A DNA stretch of 22,500 nucleotides, taken from contig NW_013655300.1 in the NCBI RefSeq assembly GCF_000499385.1, forward strand, positions 1-22,500. The letters are read 5' to 3'. Origin of the DNA: Eimeria necatrix. Its lineage: Eukaryota > Apicomplexa > Conoidasida > Eucoccidiorida > Eimeriidae. The notes below the pieces were generated by a model, which ran no database searches, was not told where the DNA came from, and saw only the letters and a program-made list of their open reading frames with translations. Positions 13,385 to 18,944 of this stretch are shown piece by piece; the stretch's first letter is position 1, and every line of letters begins with the position of its first letter. The translations under genes and the position numbers were made by a program.

Positions 13385-14430
13385 AGAAGAGGAGGAGCTG
13401 GAGGAGGAGGAAGCAGCACTGGAGGAAGCAGCAGTTTTGCTGCTGGACTTTCTGTGGAAAGTCTGCGGGGGAAATTTGCTGCTGCAGCAAAGCGGCAGCA
13501 GAAACTCCAAAAGCCTCGCAGCCTTTTCTTTCCGCGTAGGCAAAAAGAGTTTTTGTTTCATTTCTTTTTTCTTTTTTTCTTTTTTGATTCTTTTTTGTTT
13601 TATTCTTTTGTTTGTTTGTTTTTATTTGTTTTATTCTTTTATTTCTTTTATTCTTTTATTTGTTTTATTCTTTTATTTCTTTTATTTTTTTATTTGTTTT
13701 ATTTTTTTATTTGTTTTATTCTTTTGTTTGTTTATTCTTTTATTTCTTTTGTTCTTCTTTAATTTCTGTTATCCTTTTTTTTAATTCTTTTATTTGTTTT
13801 ATTCTTTTTTATTTGTTTTATTCTTTTTATTTGTTTTGTTCTTTTTAATTCGTTTTATTCTTTTTAATTTGTTTTAATTTGTGTTGGATTAGTTTTTAAT
13901 TTCTTCGAAACTTGTTTTGCATTTTTGGCCCTTTTTATTTCACTTTTAATCTTTTAACTTCTCTTTTGGCTTTCTTTTGAATTTATTTTGAATTTATTTT
14001 AAATTTATTTTAAATTTATTTTGAAATTATTTTAAAGTTATTTTGAATATTTTTAAAAGTTATTTTGAATTTATTTTAAAGTTATTTTGAATTTATTTTG
14101 AATTTATTTTGAATTTATTTCGAATTTATTTTGAATTTATTTTGGCATTACATTGTGTTTGCCTTTACTTGCCTTCCTTTAATCTTTTATTGTTTTTTAT
14201 TTTCCCTTTTTATTTTCTTTTTTTAATTCTCTTTTTATTTATTTTATAAATCTGTTTATGGCCCTTTCAAGAAATCGAATTTATTCCTTTTTGTTTGATT
14301 TAAATTCATTTAATCATTTTAAAAAAGTTCCTCAACCCCCCTTTTCGTTCTTTTCGAAATCTTTTCTTTTTTTGAATTTCTTTTGTCCCTTTTTGCTGCT
14401 TCTTGCCTCTTTTGCTGCTGCTTCTGCTGC

Positions 14431-14470
<40 letters not shown>

Positions 14471-14636
14471 GCTGCTGCTGCTGCTGCTGCAGGCCGAGCC
14501 AGCCCCTGGCACTTCAAAAGAAGAAATGGAAAAAATGAAAAAAAGAATTTTGCAGTTGGCGGTGTTGCCGGAGTCTGAGGTGTACAGACACCTGCCCTAC
14601 GGCTCCCTCGTGGTGCGGATGCCCAAAGACCAGTGA
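1..14636 (+). CDS. giant cysteine-rich, Q/A/S-homopolymer protein gene (spliced, 5' end outside window)
   Basis: I do not recognise this gene. I model it as exons 1-105, 289-6377, 6866-10696, 10789-11025, 11177-11414, 11725-12293, 12435-12494, 12653-12803, about 12985-13535 and 14493-14636, ending in TGA. Every junction except that around 12803/12985 is phase-consistent with little choice. The sum is about 12 kb of coding sequence, or some 4,000 residues. Seen: four short Cys-rich modules near 289-490, 745-850, 6866-7000 and 7255-7400; very long Gln, Ala and Ser runs throughout; GPP/GGPL repeats; acidic/Trp patches; then less repetitive helical sequence from about 10789 to the C-terminus, which ends VRMPKDQ. 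The Cys-rich modules suggest a secreted or extracellular region (inference); no signal peptide or membrane segment can be judged because the start is missing. It could also be two genes divided near 10780, where one frame ends in TAG, but coding-like sequence resumes within about 10 bases, which favours one spliced gene. Confidence 0.5.
106..288 (+). other. predicted intron, A/T-rich
   Basis: Donor GTGAGA at 106 and acceptor CTCTGCTGCTGCTGCAG at 288. The middle is T-rich (160-260). The ends join in matching phase and create a Cys codon. Confidence 0.45.
289..6377 (+). CDS. main exon of giant Cys-rich, homopolymer-rich protein
   Basis: The acceptor is CTGCTGCTGCAG ending at 288, after an A/T-rich intron. 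The first residues (TCTFPGTARAGESC...) form a cysteine module with Cys spaced about 5-12 apart, followed by a second module around 745-850 (YVCTLPEG...GDPC...CREGCGSCVRGHC). The 'GxxC...C...C..G.C' spacing loosely recalls EB or Dickkopf-N type modules, but I cannot assign a family. The rest is dominated by poly-Gln, poly-Ala and poly-Ser runs of 8-20 residues, GGPL/GAPL and EGPP/GGPP repeats, and three acidic/Trp patches (about 3381-3423, 4190-4245, 5655-5745). The exon is open for about 2,030 codons. The donor GAGAA|GTAAGG at 6378 is in phase 0. Confidence 0.55.
507..560 (+). repeat. (CAG)18 tract encoding poly-Gln
   Basis: Eighteen perfect CAG units, representative of dozens in this exon. 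Other long poly-Gln tracts start near 1660, 2140, 2470, 7450, 7727, 8970 and 9112. Confidence 0.95.
635..735 (+). repeat. GGGGGCCCCCCT repeats encoding GGPL/GAPL
   Basis: Tandem G/C blocks of 9-15 bases, kept in frame as Gly-(Gly/Ala)-Pro-Leu. A second cluster is at 2810-2945. Confidence 0.85.
3069..3082. repeat. palindrome copy GGTGTACAGACACC with two degenerate neighbours
   Basis: Exact copy in the main exon, read as GVQTP. Upstream half-matches GGTGTACAGGCAGC at 3027 and 3049 form a 22-base-spaced trio. Confidence 0.9.
3755..3945 (+). repeat. GGCCCCC(A/C)GAG repeats encoding EGPP/GGPP/GALP
   Basis: About fifteen 12-base units in frame, encoding a proline/glycine-rich tandem array with an interspersed longer repeat containing GALPGGPPEG. 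Confidence 0.85.
6378..6865 (+). other. predicted intron filled with GCT/CTG repeat
   Basis: GTAAGG donor and (CTG)n CAG acceptor, both phase 0. Nearly all 488 bases are CTG or variant triplets; read through in the upstream frame they would give improbable poly-Ala/Leu/Cys sequence. Confidence 0.55.
6866..10696 (+). CDS. second large exon of giant protein: two Cys modules plus Q-rich region
   Basis: The exon starts in phase 0 after a (CTG)n CAG acceptor. It opens with a Cys module (YYCSLTAGGCTP...GEACEG...LECRWGAICLSGLC) and a second one near 7255-7400 (ACEALEGQPCTQDAQC...GFCEAAAARC). Then come a short non-repetitive segment (ANIPQPTDFETG..., FLCCLKYKEGG) and thousands of bases of Gln-rich sequence with Ala tracts. 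A more ordinary segment around 8400-8540 reads AAVELLLSSLAADFVLQLRPTG. I end it at the GTAAGA donor at 10697 (phase 0). If that donor is unused, the frame terminates at TAG 10778-10780. Confidence 0.5.
10789..11025 (+). CDS. exon of giant protein (AVKRAPTDKQQLEALPHVL...)
   Basis: Coding-like sequence (KRAPTDKQQLEALPHVLRG) begins about ten bases after the TAG of the previous frame. An acceptor AAAG ending at 10788 gives a phase-0 join to the donor at 10697, an intron of only 92 bases and poor in pyrimidines. The exon includes a CTG-encoded poly-Leu run, unusual for this gene, and a Cys-containing stretch whose two other frames also look plausible, so its downstream half is uncertain. The donor used here is GTGCAG at 11026, phase 0. 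Confidence 0.35.
11177..11414 (+). CDS. exon of giant protein (DPQQQQFFRTGLLTVL...)
   Basis: It begins in phase 0 after CTGCTGCTGCAG and reads DPQQQQFFRTGLLTVLQQQ...DSVAVQLLQLSAAKDKLNLIL...VTCALAEALAAPPVHAMF, ordinary amphipathic helical sequence. The donor GTGAGC at 11415 leaves one base (A), which joins AG at 11725-11726 to make Lys. Both splice phases agree, which is the main support. Confidence 0.5.
11415..11724 (+). other. predicted intron, CTG-rich
   Basis: GTGAGC donor after one base of a codon; the acceptor CTGCAG is followed by the two bases that complete it. The content is mostly CTG repeat. Confidence 0.55.
11725..12293 (+). CDS. exon of giant protein (helical, LEWLLLEVTPQLSSLEEEF...)
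   Basis: It follows a (CTG)n CAG acceptor in the right phase. The sequence reads AWGASGPVEIYGAPEVGSCLW, LEWLLLEVTPQLSSLEEEF, VYLRMHLEGLQLQQWGQTLRALTRWLEQ, a poly-Gln run, ELQDLLAELLSLFGAAESRK and so on. This is mostly alpha-helical and Leu-rich, unlike the Cys-rich front of the gene, and resembles a helical-repeat or coiled-coil scaffold; no family is claimed. The end at 12293 (GCG|GTCAGC) is inferred because reading on would give about 24 consecutive Cys codons from a CTG tract. Confidence 0.5.
12294..12434 (+). other. predicted intron containing the longest CTG tract
   Basis: It contains about 24 consecutive CTG units (12324-12394). Removing it in phase 0 eliminates a poly-Cys run from the predicted protein. 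Confidence 0.4.
12435..12494 (+). CDS. 20-codon micro-exon of giant protein
   Basis: It lies between acceptor CCTGCAG ending at 12434 and donor CTG|GTCAGC at 12495 and is exactly 60 bases in phase 0. It encodes GPLEVVGLHATETSLFVSLL, which looks like real protein. Both its own donor and that of the preceding exon read GTCAGC, a weak match to consensus. Without splicing, the frame would end at TAA 12501-12503, immediately before the telomere-like repeat. Confidence 0.4.
12502..12606 (+). repeat. interstitial telomere-like (AAACCCT)n with variants
   Basis: About fifteen units of AAACCCT with degenerate copies (AAGCCCT, AAATCCT). The tract sits between coding-like exons, within the predicted intron 12495-12652, so it is not a chromosome end. 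The transcribed gene's coding strand carries the C-rich strand. Confidence 0.9.
12653..12803 (+). CDS. exon of giant protein carrying the EVYRHL palindrome
   Basis: It starts in phase 0 after CTGCTGCTGCTGCAG and reads GGPSLEAEVYRHLSATQAAFAAAQPDIDLLLPPTSFFSC..., then NELQVLPG. The donor GTAACC at 12804 is phase 1; a weaker donor GTCCTC at 12791 would be phase 0. The exon contains a 24-base inverted repeat with perfect 10-base arms (12671-12694), which encodes AEVYRHLSA. Confidence 0.45.
12671..12694. repeat. 24-base inverted repeat, core GGTGT-N4-ACACC
   Basis: Arms GCTGAGGTGT and ACACCTCAGC are perfect reverse complements around ACAG. It is the longest-armed of the six exact copies of this palindrome. 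Confidence 0.9.
12985..13535 (+). CDS. exon of giant protein (LFAASLQLQQLQ...; acidic and poly-Gln)
   Basis: Coding-like sequence reads LFAASLQLQQLQ, CICVLNAELIRACYGFAAD, PASPQVIHFLFNKQLLLNSL, two long poly-Gln tracts, a Glu-rich block (EEEEELEEEEAALEEA) and LLLDFLWKVCGGNLLL. The start is 12985 if the upstream donor is GTAACC, or 12966 if it is the phase-0 GTCCTC. The donor CGC|GTAGGC at 13536 is phase 0, matching the last exon. Confidence 0.45.
13536..14492 (+). other. predicted long intron with T-rich low-complexity DNA
   Basis: Donor GTAGGC, acceptor after (CTG)n, matching phase. The first part (13555-13880) is TTTTATT/TTTTGTT low-complexity sequence, then 11-bp repeats, then ordinary A/T-rich DNA and a CTG tract at 14417-14490. 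Confidence 0.45.
13977..14145 (+). repeat. 11-bp A/T tandem repeat (TTTATTTTGAA)
   Basis: Units of TTTATTTTGAA/TTTATTTTAAA recur about fourteen times with point changes (for example GTTATTTTGAA). The tract is strongly T-biased on the transcribed gene's coding strand. Confidence 0.8.
14493..14636 (+). CDS. last exon of giant protein, stop TGA
   Basis: It follows a long (CTG)n CAG acceptor at 14492 and is in phase 0 with the donor at 13536. It encodes AEPAPGTSKEEMEKMKKR, ILQLAVLPESEVYRHLPYG, SLVVRMPKDQ and stops at 14634-14636. It has no homopolymers. The hexapeptide EVYRHL is the same as at 12674-12691 because both carry the same 19-base copy of the palindromic motif in the same frame. Confidence 0.5.
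   Translation, partial: AEPAPGTSKEEMEKMKKRILQLAVLPESEVYRHLPYGSLVVRMPKDQ
14579..14592. repeat. palindrome copy GGTGTACAGACACC
   Basis: Exact copy in the last exon of the giant gene, identical over 19 bases to the one at 12676. Confidence 0.9.
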
Positions 14637-14879
14637 ACGAAAAGGCCCGAAAGTGCGCAAAAAAGGACAATTTGGTGCATTTAAATTTAAATATATTTAT
14701 ATTTATTTAAATATATTTAAATTAAAACAAAAAAGGACAAAAAACCAGAAAAAAACACAAAGATGGCACTTCAAGACAAGTCCGCAGCAGCCCCGCGCCT
14801 GCCACTTCATAAAATAAATTCGAAAACTTCAAGTTGCAAAAAGCGGACTTCGGATTTTAATCTGCTGCTGCGGCTGGCA

Positions 14880-14919
<40 letters not shown>

Positions 14920-14921
14920 AG
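14637..14921. other. A/T-rich intergenic stretch
   Basis: It follows the giant gene's stop codon and probably contains its 3' UTR. It includes an ATTTAAATATATTTA-rich segment (14680-14725) and ends in a (CTG)n tract. I see no gene or structured RNA. Confidence 0.5.
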
Positions 14922-15109
14922 CAGCAAGTCACTGGAAGCAAGCAGCCGAAGCTGCCCGTTGCTGCTGCTGCTGCGGGGCGCTGCAGCGCTTCGCCTTCGG
15001 GAAGCAGCAGCAGCTCGCGGCGCAGCAGCAGCAGCAACTTGCGGCGCAGCAGCAGCAGCAGCTAGCGGCGCAGCAGCAGCAGACCCAGCAGCAGCTAGCA
15101 GCTGGGTAA
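14922..15109 (+). CDS. possible orphan exon with LAAQQQQQ repeats
   Basis: After (CTG)n TAG, the frame reads SHWKQAAEAAR, a Cys run, GALQRFAFGK, then three copies of an eight-residue LAAQQQQQ unit (starts 15014, 15038, 15062), ending TAA at 15107-15109. The Leu codons differ synonymously (CTC, CTT, CTA) while the peptide is unchanged, which hints at coding constraint. The poly-Cys run argues against it. It could be an alternative terminal exon of the giant gene, part of another gene, or a decayed copy. Confidence 0.25.
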
Positions 15110-15536
15110 TGGACTCAACTTGAGCCGAAAAAGACAGCAGCGCAGCAGCTGCTTGCAGCTGCAGCAGCTGCAGCAGCAACAGCGGCAGCAACTGCAGCAG
15201 CAGGAGCAAGTGCAGCAGCAGCAAGAGGAGTGCTGCTGCAGCTGCTGCTGCTGCTGCTGCTGCTGAGTTGGGGTTTGGTTTGTTTAATTGTTTCTGTCCC
15301 CAGCTTTTTCTTTTTAGCCCGCGGCCCCGCGAGGTGTCTGTACACCCCAAGGGGCCCCCAAAGGCCCTCAGCAGCAGCAAAGCAAAGACAAGCAAAAGGC
15401 CCTTCCAAGGGCCTCCTGCTGCAGCGCAGCAGCAGCAGCAGCAGCAGCAGCAGCGTGGCTCGCTGCTGCAGCAACGTTTGCCCAGAGGCAGGCTCTCTTT
15501 GCCTTTAAAGTGCATTTAGAACAAACAAAAGCACTA
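15110..15536. other. CAG/CTG-rich intergenic region, no confident gene
   Basis: It contains scattered CAG/CTG runs and one copy of the GGTGT-N4-ACACC palindrome at 15333. Frames are open only because of the triplet repeats. Confidence 0.5.
15333..15346. repeat. palindrome copy GGTGTCTGTACACC
   Basis: Intergenic copy; the centre is the reverse complement of ACAG. Confidence 0.9.
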
Positions 15537-15598
15537 AAGAATGCAAATTATATTTCATTAAAAGCATTTAAGAACGCAAATTATATTTCATCAAAAGT
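15537..15598 (+). repeat. tandem duplication, 33-bp period
   Basis: AAGAATGCAAATTATATTTC and the following bases are repeated 33 bases downstream with two or so differences (T/C), giving two near-identical copies in intergenic DNA. Confidence 0.85.
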
Positions 15599-15640
15599 GC
15601 GGCTCCACTTCGCACACTTTTCTTGTTTGCACTTCCCGCC

Positions 15641-15654
15641 GGTGTCCGTACACC
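15641..15654. repeat. palindrome copy GGTGTCCGTACACC
   Basis: Intergenic copy, followed within 20 bases by a weaker one (CTGTACGTACACT, 15661-15673). Confidence 0.9.
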
Positions 15655-15841
15655 GCGCAGCTGTACGTACACTCCGCGGCGGAGTGCAGCAAATCTGGAA
15701 AGTGCCTTTTAATGCATTTTTTCATTTTAGATAATTAAATCATTTAAAGTGAATAAATGCCTCTAAAAAGGCTAAGCGGAAGGCCACTGCCCTCCTGGGC
15801 GCTTCCTCAGAACTCAGCAAACCCAGCCACCAACGCAGCGC

Positions 15842-15895
<54 letters not shown>

Positions 15896-15987
15896 GAGCC
15901 CCAGAGAAGTCTCCCGAGGCCCCCAAAAAAACGCCGGGGGCCCCCAGGCCTCTCTGGGACCCCCAGCCCCAAAGAGCCCCCACCACC

Positions 15988-16040
<53 letters not shown>

Positions 16041-16045
16041 AGTGG

Positions 16046-16287
16046 TCAGGCCTTTTTCATGTAGCGGGCGTAGATGGTGGAGAAGACGAAGCAGCCGAGC
16101 AGCAGGACGAGCAGCAGCAAAATGAGTTTGCAGCAAAAGTTGGAAGAGCTTTGGCTCTTCATGAAAGCCTTCAGCTTCGCGTCCAGCTGCTGCAGCTCAG
16201 CAGCAGCTTGCTGCGTCTGCTGCGCCAACTCCTCCGCCTTCTGGCTGTGCTGCTCCGCCTGCTGCCCTATCGTCACCGCCACCTCAG
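16046..16287 (-). CDS. SNARE-like gene, exon 3 (second half of SNARE motif and membrane anchor)
   Basis: After (CTG)n CAG, CT completes an Ala codon; then EVAVTIGQQAEQHSQKAEEL, AQQTQQAAAELQQLDAKLKA, FMKSQSSSNFCCK and a hydrophobic segment ending STIYARYMKKA. The phase join gives a continuous heptad pattern, which is strong support for this splice. Confidence 0.7.
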
Positions 16288-16289
16288 CT

Positions 16290-16339
<50 letters not shown>

Positions 16340-16987
16340 TGCAAAAGAGCAAAAGCCCTTGTGCTGCAGCAACTCCGCGAAGGCCCATTTGCCTTTTACT
16401 TCCCCTCAGGCAGCAGCACGGCCGCTGCGTGAGGTGTACGTACACTCCACGAGCAGCACAAAACCCCAAACCCTAAACCCTAAACCCTAAACCCTAGTCC
16501 AACTGAAACAAACAACGTAACCCCGCCTCCCACTCGCGCCAGCCAAAAACCCCCAAACCCTACACTCTACACACGAAACCCTTAACCCCCACCACTGAAC
16601 TTTAAGCCCTAACCCCCAAACCCTAAACCCTAAACCCTGAACCCTAAACCCTAAACCCTAATTTTGTTTCGGGCGGGACGCACCGATGCGGTCTATGGCG
16701 TCTCCGATTTGCGCGACTTGGGCGTCGAATTGTTTATCTCTTTCTTTCCAGCGCTGCAGCACAGCCTCGTCTTCCTCCGTGAGCTCCTCAGGCTGCTGCT
16801 GCTGCTGCTGCTGCTGCGCAGCAGCGTTTGCTGCTGCTGCTGCGGGGCCCCACGCCTCACCCCCCACGGGGGCCCCCGCGGCCAAGTCCGCGAGGGAAAC
16901 AGCAGCGCGGCCCTCGTCGTCGAAGCCTCCGGGGGGCCCCCGGGCCCCCTTGCTCATCTTATGCACTGCCTCAATTTCCCTGCAGCA

Positions 16988-17032
<45 letters not shown>

Positions 17033-17134
17033 GCTGAGGCGAGCGCCGTGCACGCGTCCGCAGGCTCTGCCGCCGCGCCCACGCAAGCGGCGCTTCCCAC
17101 CCCGCCAGCCGCGCCCCTCGCCACCCCACACCAA

Positions 17135-17193
<59 letters not shown>

Positions 17194-17722
17194 GCAGCAG
17201 CAGCAGGAGCTCACCGCTGGTCTCCAGGATGCGCCGGCGCTGCTCAATGAGGTCCCGGGTTTCCTCGAGGACCTGCGCGATGGTGTCCATACACCTGAAG
17301 AAGGGGTCTTGTTCCTTCTCAGCGGCCCTCTCCCGCTCGGGGTCCAAAAGACATTCTTCTTCAATTGTCTTCACCACTTCCAAAAGCTCCTCCAGACTGC
17401 CCCTGGGGGGCCGCGGCCGCGCGCCCTTCTCTCTGCTGCTGCTGCTGCTGCTGCTGCTGCCGGGGGCCCCGGGGGCCCCCAGCCACCGCGCGAGGCCCCC
17501 CCTGCCGAGCTCCTCCGCGGGGCCCCCCGCCCTCGAGGGGCTGCTGCCCAGGGCCTTCGAGGACTTCGAGCGGAGGCCCCGCGCCCCCAAAGAGCCGAGG
17601 CTGGGGAGGCCCTCGACGTGGGTCTTTCGCTTCCTCTTCGCGTCGAAGTTCTGCAGAGACGGCAGCTGCAGCTCCTCCTGCGGCAGCGACGGGAACACCC
17701 CCGGCAAAGCCCGCGGCAACAT
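16046..17722 (-). CDS. tail-anchored Q-SNARE-like protein (spliced)
   Basis: Three exons, transcribed right to left: 17722-17215, 16965-16684 and 16287-16046, giving about 343 residues. SNAREs zip into four-helix bundles that drive vesicle fusion. Seen: an N-terminal helical segment (LEELLEVVKTIEEECL...RCMDTIAQVLEETRDLIEQRRRI), then a SNARE-like heptad region starting ERDKQFDAQVAQIGDAIDRI and continuing across the last intron, then a C-terminal hydrophobic anchor (LILLLLVLLLGCFVF) with basic ends and stop TGA. The 16 a/d layers fit, but the central layer aligns to His instead of Gln. The arrangement resembles Qc or SYP7-like SNAREs, which is inference. The start Met at 17722 is uncertain because the frame is open further upstream. 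The exon 2 acceptor at 16966 is chosen because the earlier CAG (16980) would break the frame. Confidence 0.65.
16288..16683 (-). other. SNARE-gene intron with telomere-like repeats and CTG tract
   Basis: The coding strand shows donor GTGCGT, AGGGTTT-type repeats (plus-strand 16460-16497 and 16616-16660, with degenerate copies between), one near-copy of the palindrome (16433-16446) and a (CTG)n tract before the acceptor. Confidence 0.65.
16460..16660 (+). repeat. interstitial telomere-like (AAACCCT)n, two clusters
   Basis: Clean AAACCCT units occur at 16460-16497 and 16616-16660, with diverged CCCTAA-like sequence between them. Confidence 0.85.
16684..16965 (-). CDS. SNARE-like gene, exon 2 (first half of SNARE motif)
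   Basis: It encodes HKMSKGARGPPGGFDDEGRA, an Ala-rich linker, eight Gln, PEELTEEDEAVLQRWKERDK and QFDAQVAQIGDAIDRI. The donor ATCG|GTGCGT leaves phase 1. A Met (MSKG) in this exon is a possible alternative start. Confidence 0.6.
16966..17214 (-). other. SNARE-gene intron, CTG-rich on coding strand
   Basis: Donor GTGAGC. The coding strand has two long CTG tracts (plus-strand CAG at 17139-17208 and 16990-17030) flanking a G/C-rich centre. Confidence 0.5.
17215..17722 (-). CDS. SNARE-like gene, exon 1
   Basis: It encodes MLPRALPGVFPSLPQEELQ, LPSLQNFDAKRKRKTHVEG, a Gly/Ser/Ala-rich linker with eight Ser, then an acidic helical region. The donor AGCG|GTGAGC at 17214 leaves phase 1. It carries a palindrome copy (17282-17295), read as RCMDTI. 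Confidence 0.55.
17282..17295. repeat. palindrome copy GGTGTCCATACACC
   Basis: Exact copy inside SNARE-gene exon 1. Confidence 0.9.
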
Positions 17723-18944
17723 CGCCCCGAAGCTGCCGCTGCTGCTGCAGCGCCAGCGCCCCGCCCCTGCAGAAGACCTTCACCGCCGCAGCCGCGCCAT
17801 CGGAAGCTCCCGCCGCTGCAGCTGCAGCAGCTGCGGCAGCTGCAGCAGCGGCAGCTGCGGCAGCTGCGGCAGCGGCAGCTGCTGCAGCGGCGCAACCGAA
17901 ACTCAGACAGCCACAGGCTGAAGGCCCGCAGGGGACGAGGCCAGCTCACTCCAGAAACCCGAAGACAGACGGACGACGCAGCAAATGAGCGCAACCCAAC
18001 ACTCTCACAACTCCGCCGCACGGGAAAACGCGAACGAGAGAACGCCTAAACAGACCCTCCGAATACCGCAGGGCTCTCCTGAGCTCCCTTTCAAATTCAA
18101 AACAGAAACATTCACCCGCCAATGAGGGCTTTGCCGGGCCTTAGGTAGCCAACGCTCGAGGCAGACGCCTACGCATGCAACGCACTGCCGACAGCTGCTG
18201 CCCACGTCAACATTGAACGTGGCCAGCGTGACCACGCATTTCTGCGACAACTATTCCTGAAGAATGATCCTTGAAATATAAAAGCGAAATTTACCTCCAA
18301 AGGAGCAGCTTAGCGTCATACAACCGCCAGCGCTTGCCGCCTTCCGGGCGCGCCAACCGCGCCCACCACGTGCAAGTCTTGTCTCGCTTTCCCTGCTAGC
18401 TACAGGGATAACTGATGTACTTTTGTTTTTTTAATGTTTCTGAGATTTTTGACTTTGCTTCACGCTGCTTAGCGAGCGCGGAGAGTGTTCTAGGGCTATT
18501 TACGAGTAGGAAGCAGCCACAAAATCTCCCAGGATCTGCACGAGCTGCCCCCCGTGGAAAGCACCCCTACTGACAGTAATTGAAGTTCCGAGGTACGACT
18601 AGGAGTTTTTCTTGTAAATAAGGGTGTGACAGAGAGCGCGTAGCAGCGGTAGAGGTAGAGGAACTACTCGCACACTTTCTAGCTCGGCCTGCTCAAAGGC
18701 ACTTAAAATAAATCAACTTCCTTGTTGGCTGTGTTAGAAGCCAGTCGGCTGCTCTGGGATTCCCAGTGCAGGTCCCTCGCAAAGAAGCGACTGGGAACCG
18801 CCGAAGTACTGCTATATGTAAAAGTTTCAGCTGAGTACGCGGACGCGTACTGTGTTTGCTTGCGATTGCGTTAAGTGTTGCTTGTGCTGTTTCCGTGGGA
18901 GTGGGCGTGCCCGCCGCGCGTCAGTCGTCGCGTGCGTTTTGCCC
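17723..18944. other. intergenic region upstream of the SNARE gene
   Basis: It holds a GC-rich CTGCGGCAG-type microsatellite (17790-17895), then ordinary mixed sequence with no convincing gene, tRNA or repeat. It probably contains the SNARE promoter and 5' UTR and the 3' UTR of the H/Q-rich gene. Confidence 0.5.

Noticed and set aside
14829..15515. Minus-strand open frame with Cys and Leu runs
   Set aside because: Composed of repeat-derived residues; the LAAQQQQQ units on the plus strand are better supported by synonymous changes.
16664..18049. Plus-strand open frames antisense to the SNARE gene
   Set aside because: Low-complexity Arg/Ser/Leu-rich shadow sequence, while the minus strand gives a coherent SNARE motif, membrane anchor and matched splice sites.
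18005..18250. Small minus-strand open frame upstream of the SNARE gene
   Set aside because: No repeat or domain evidence, no splice context; consistent with chance.
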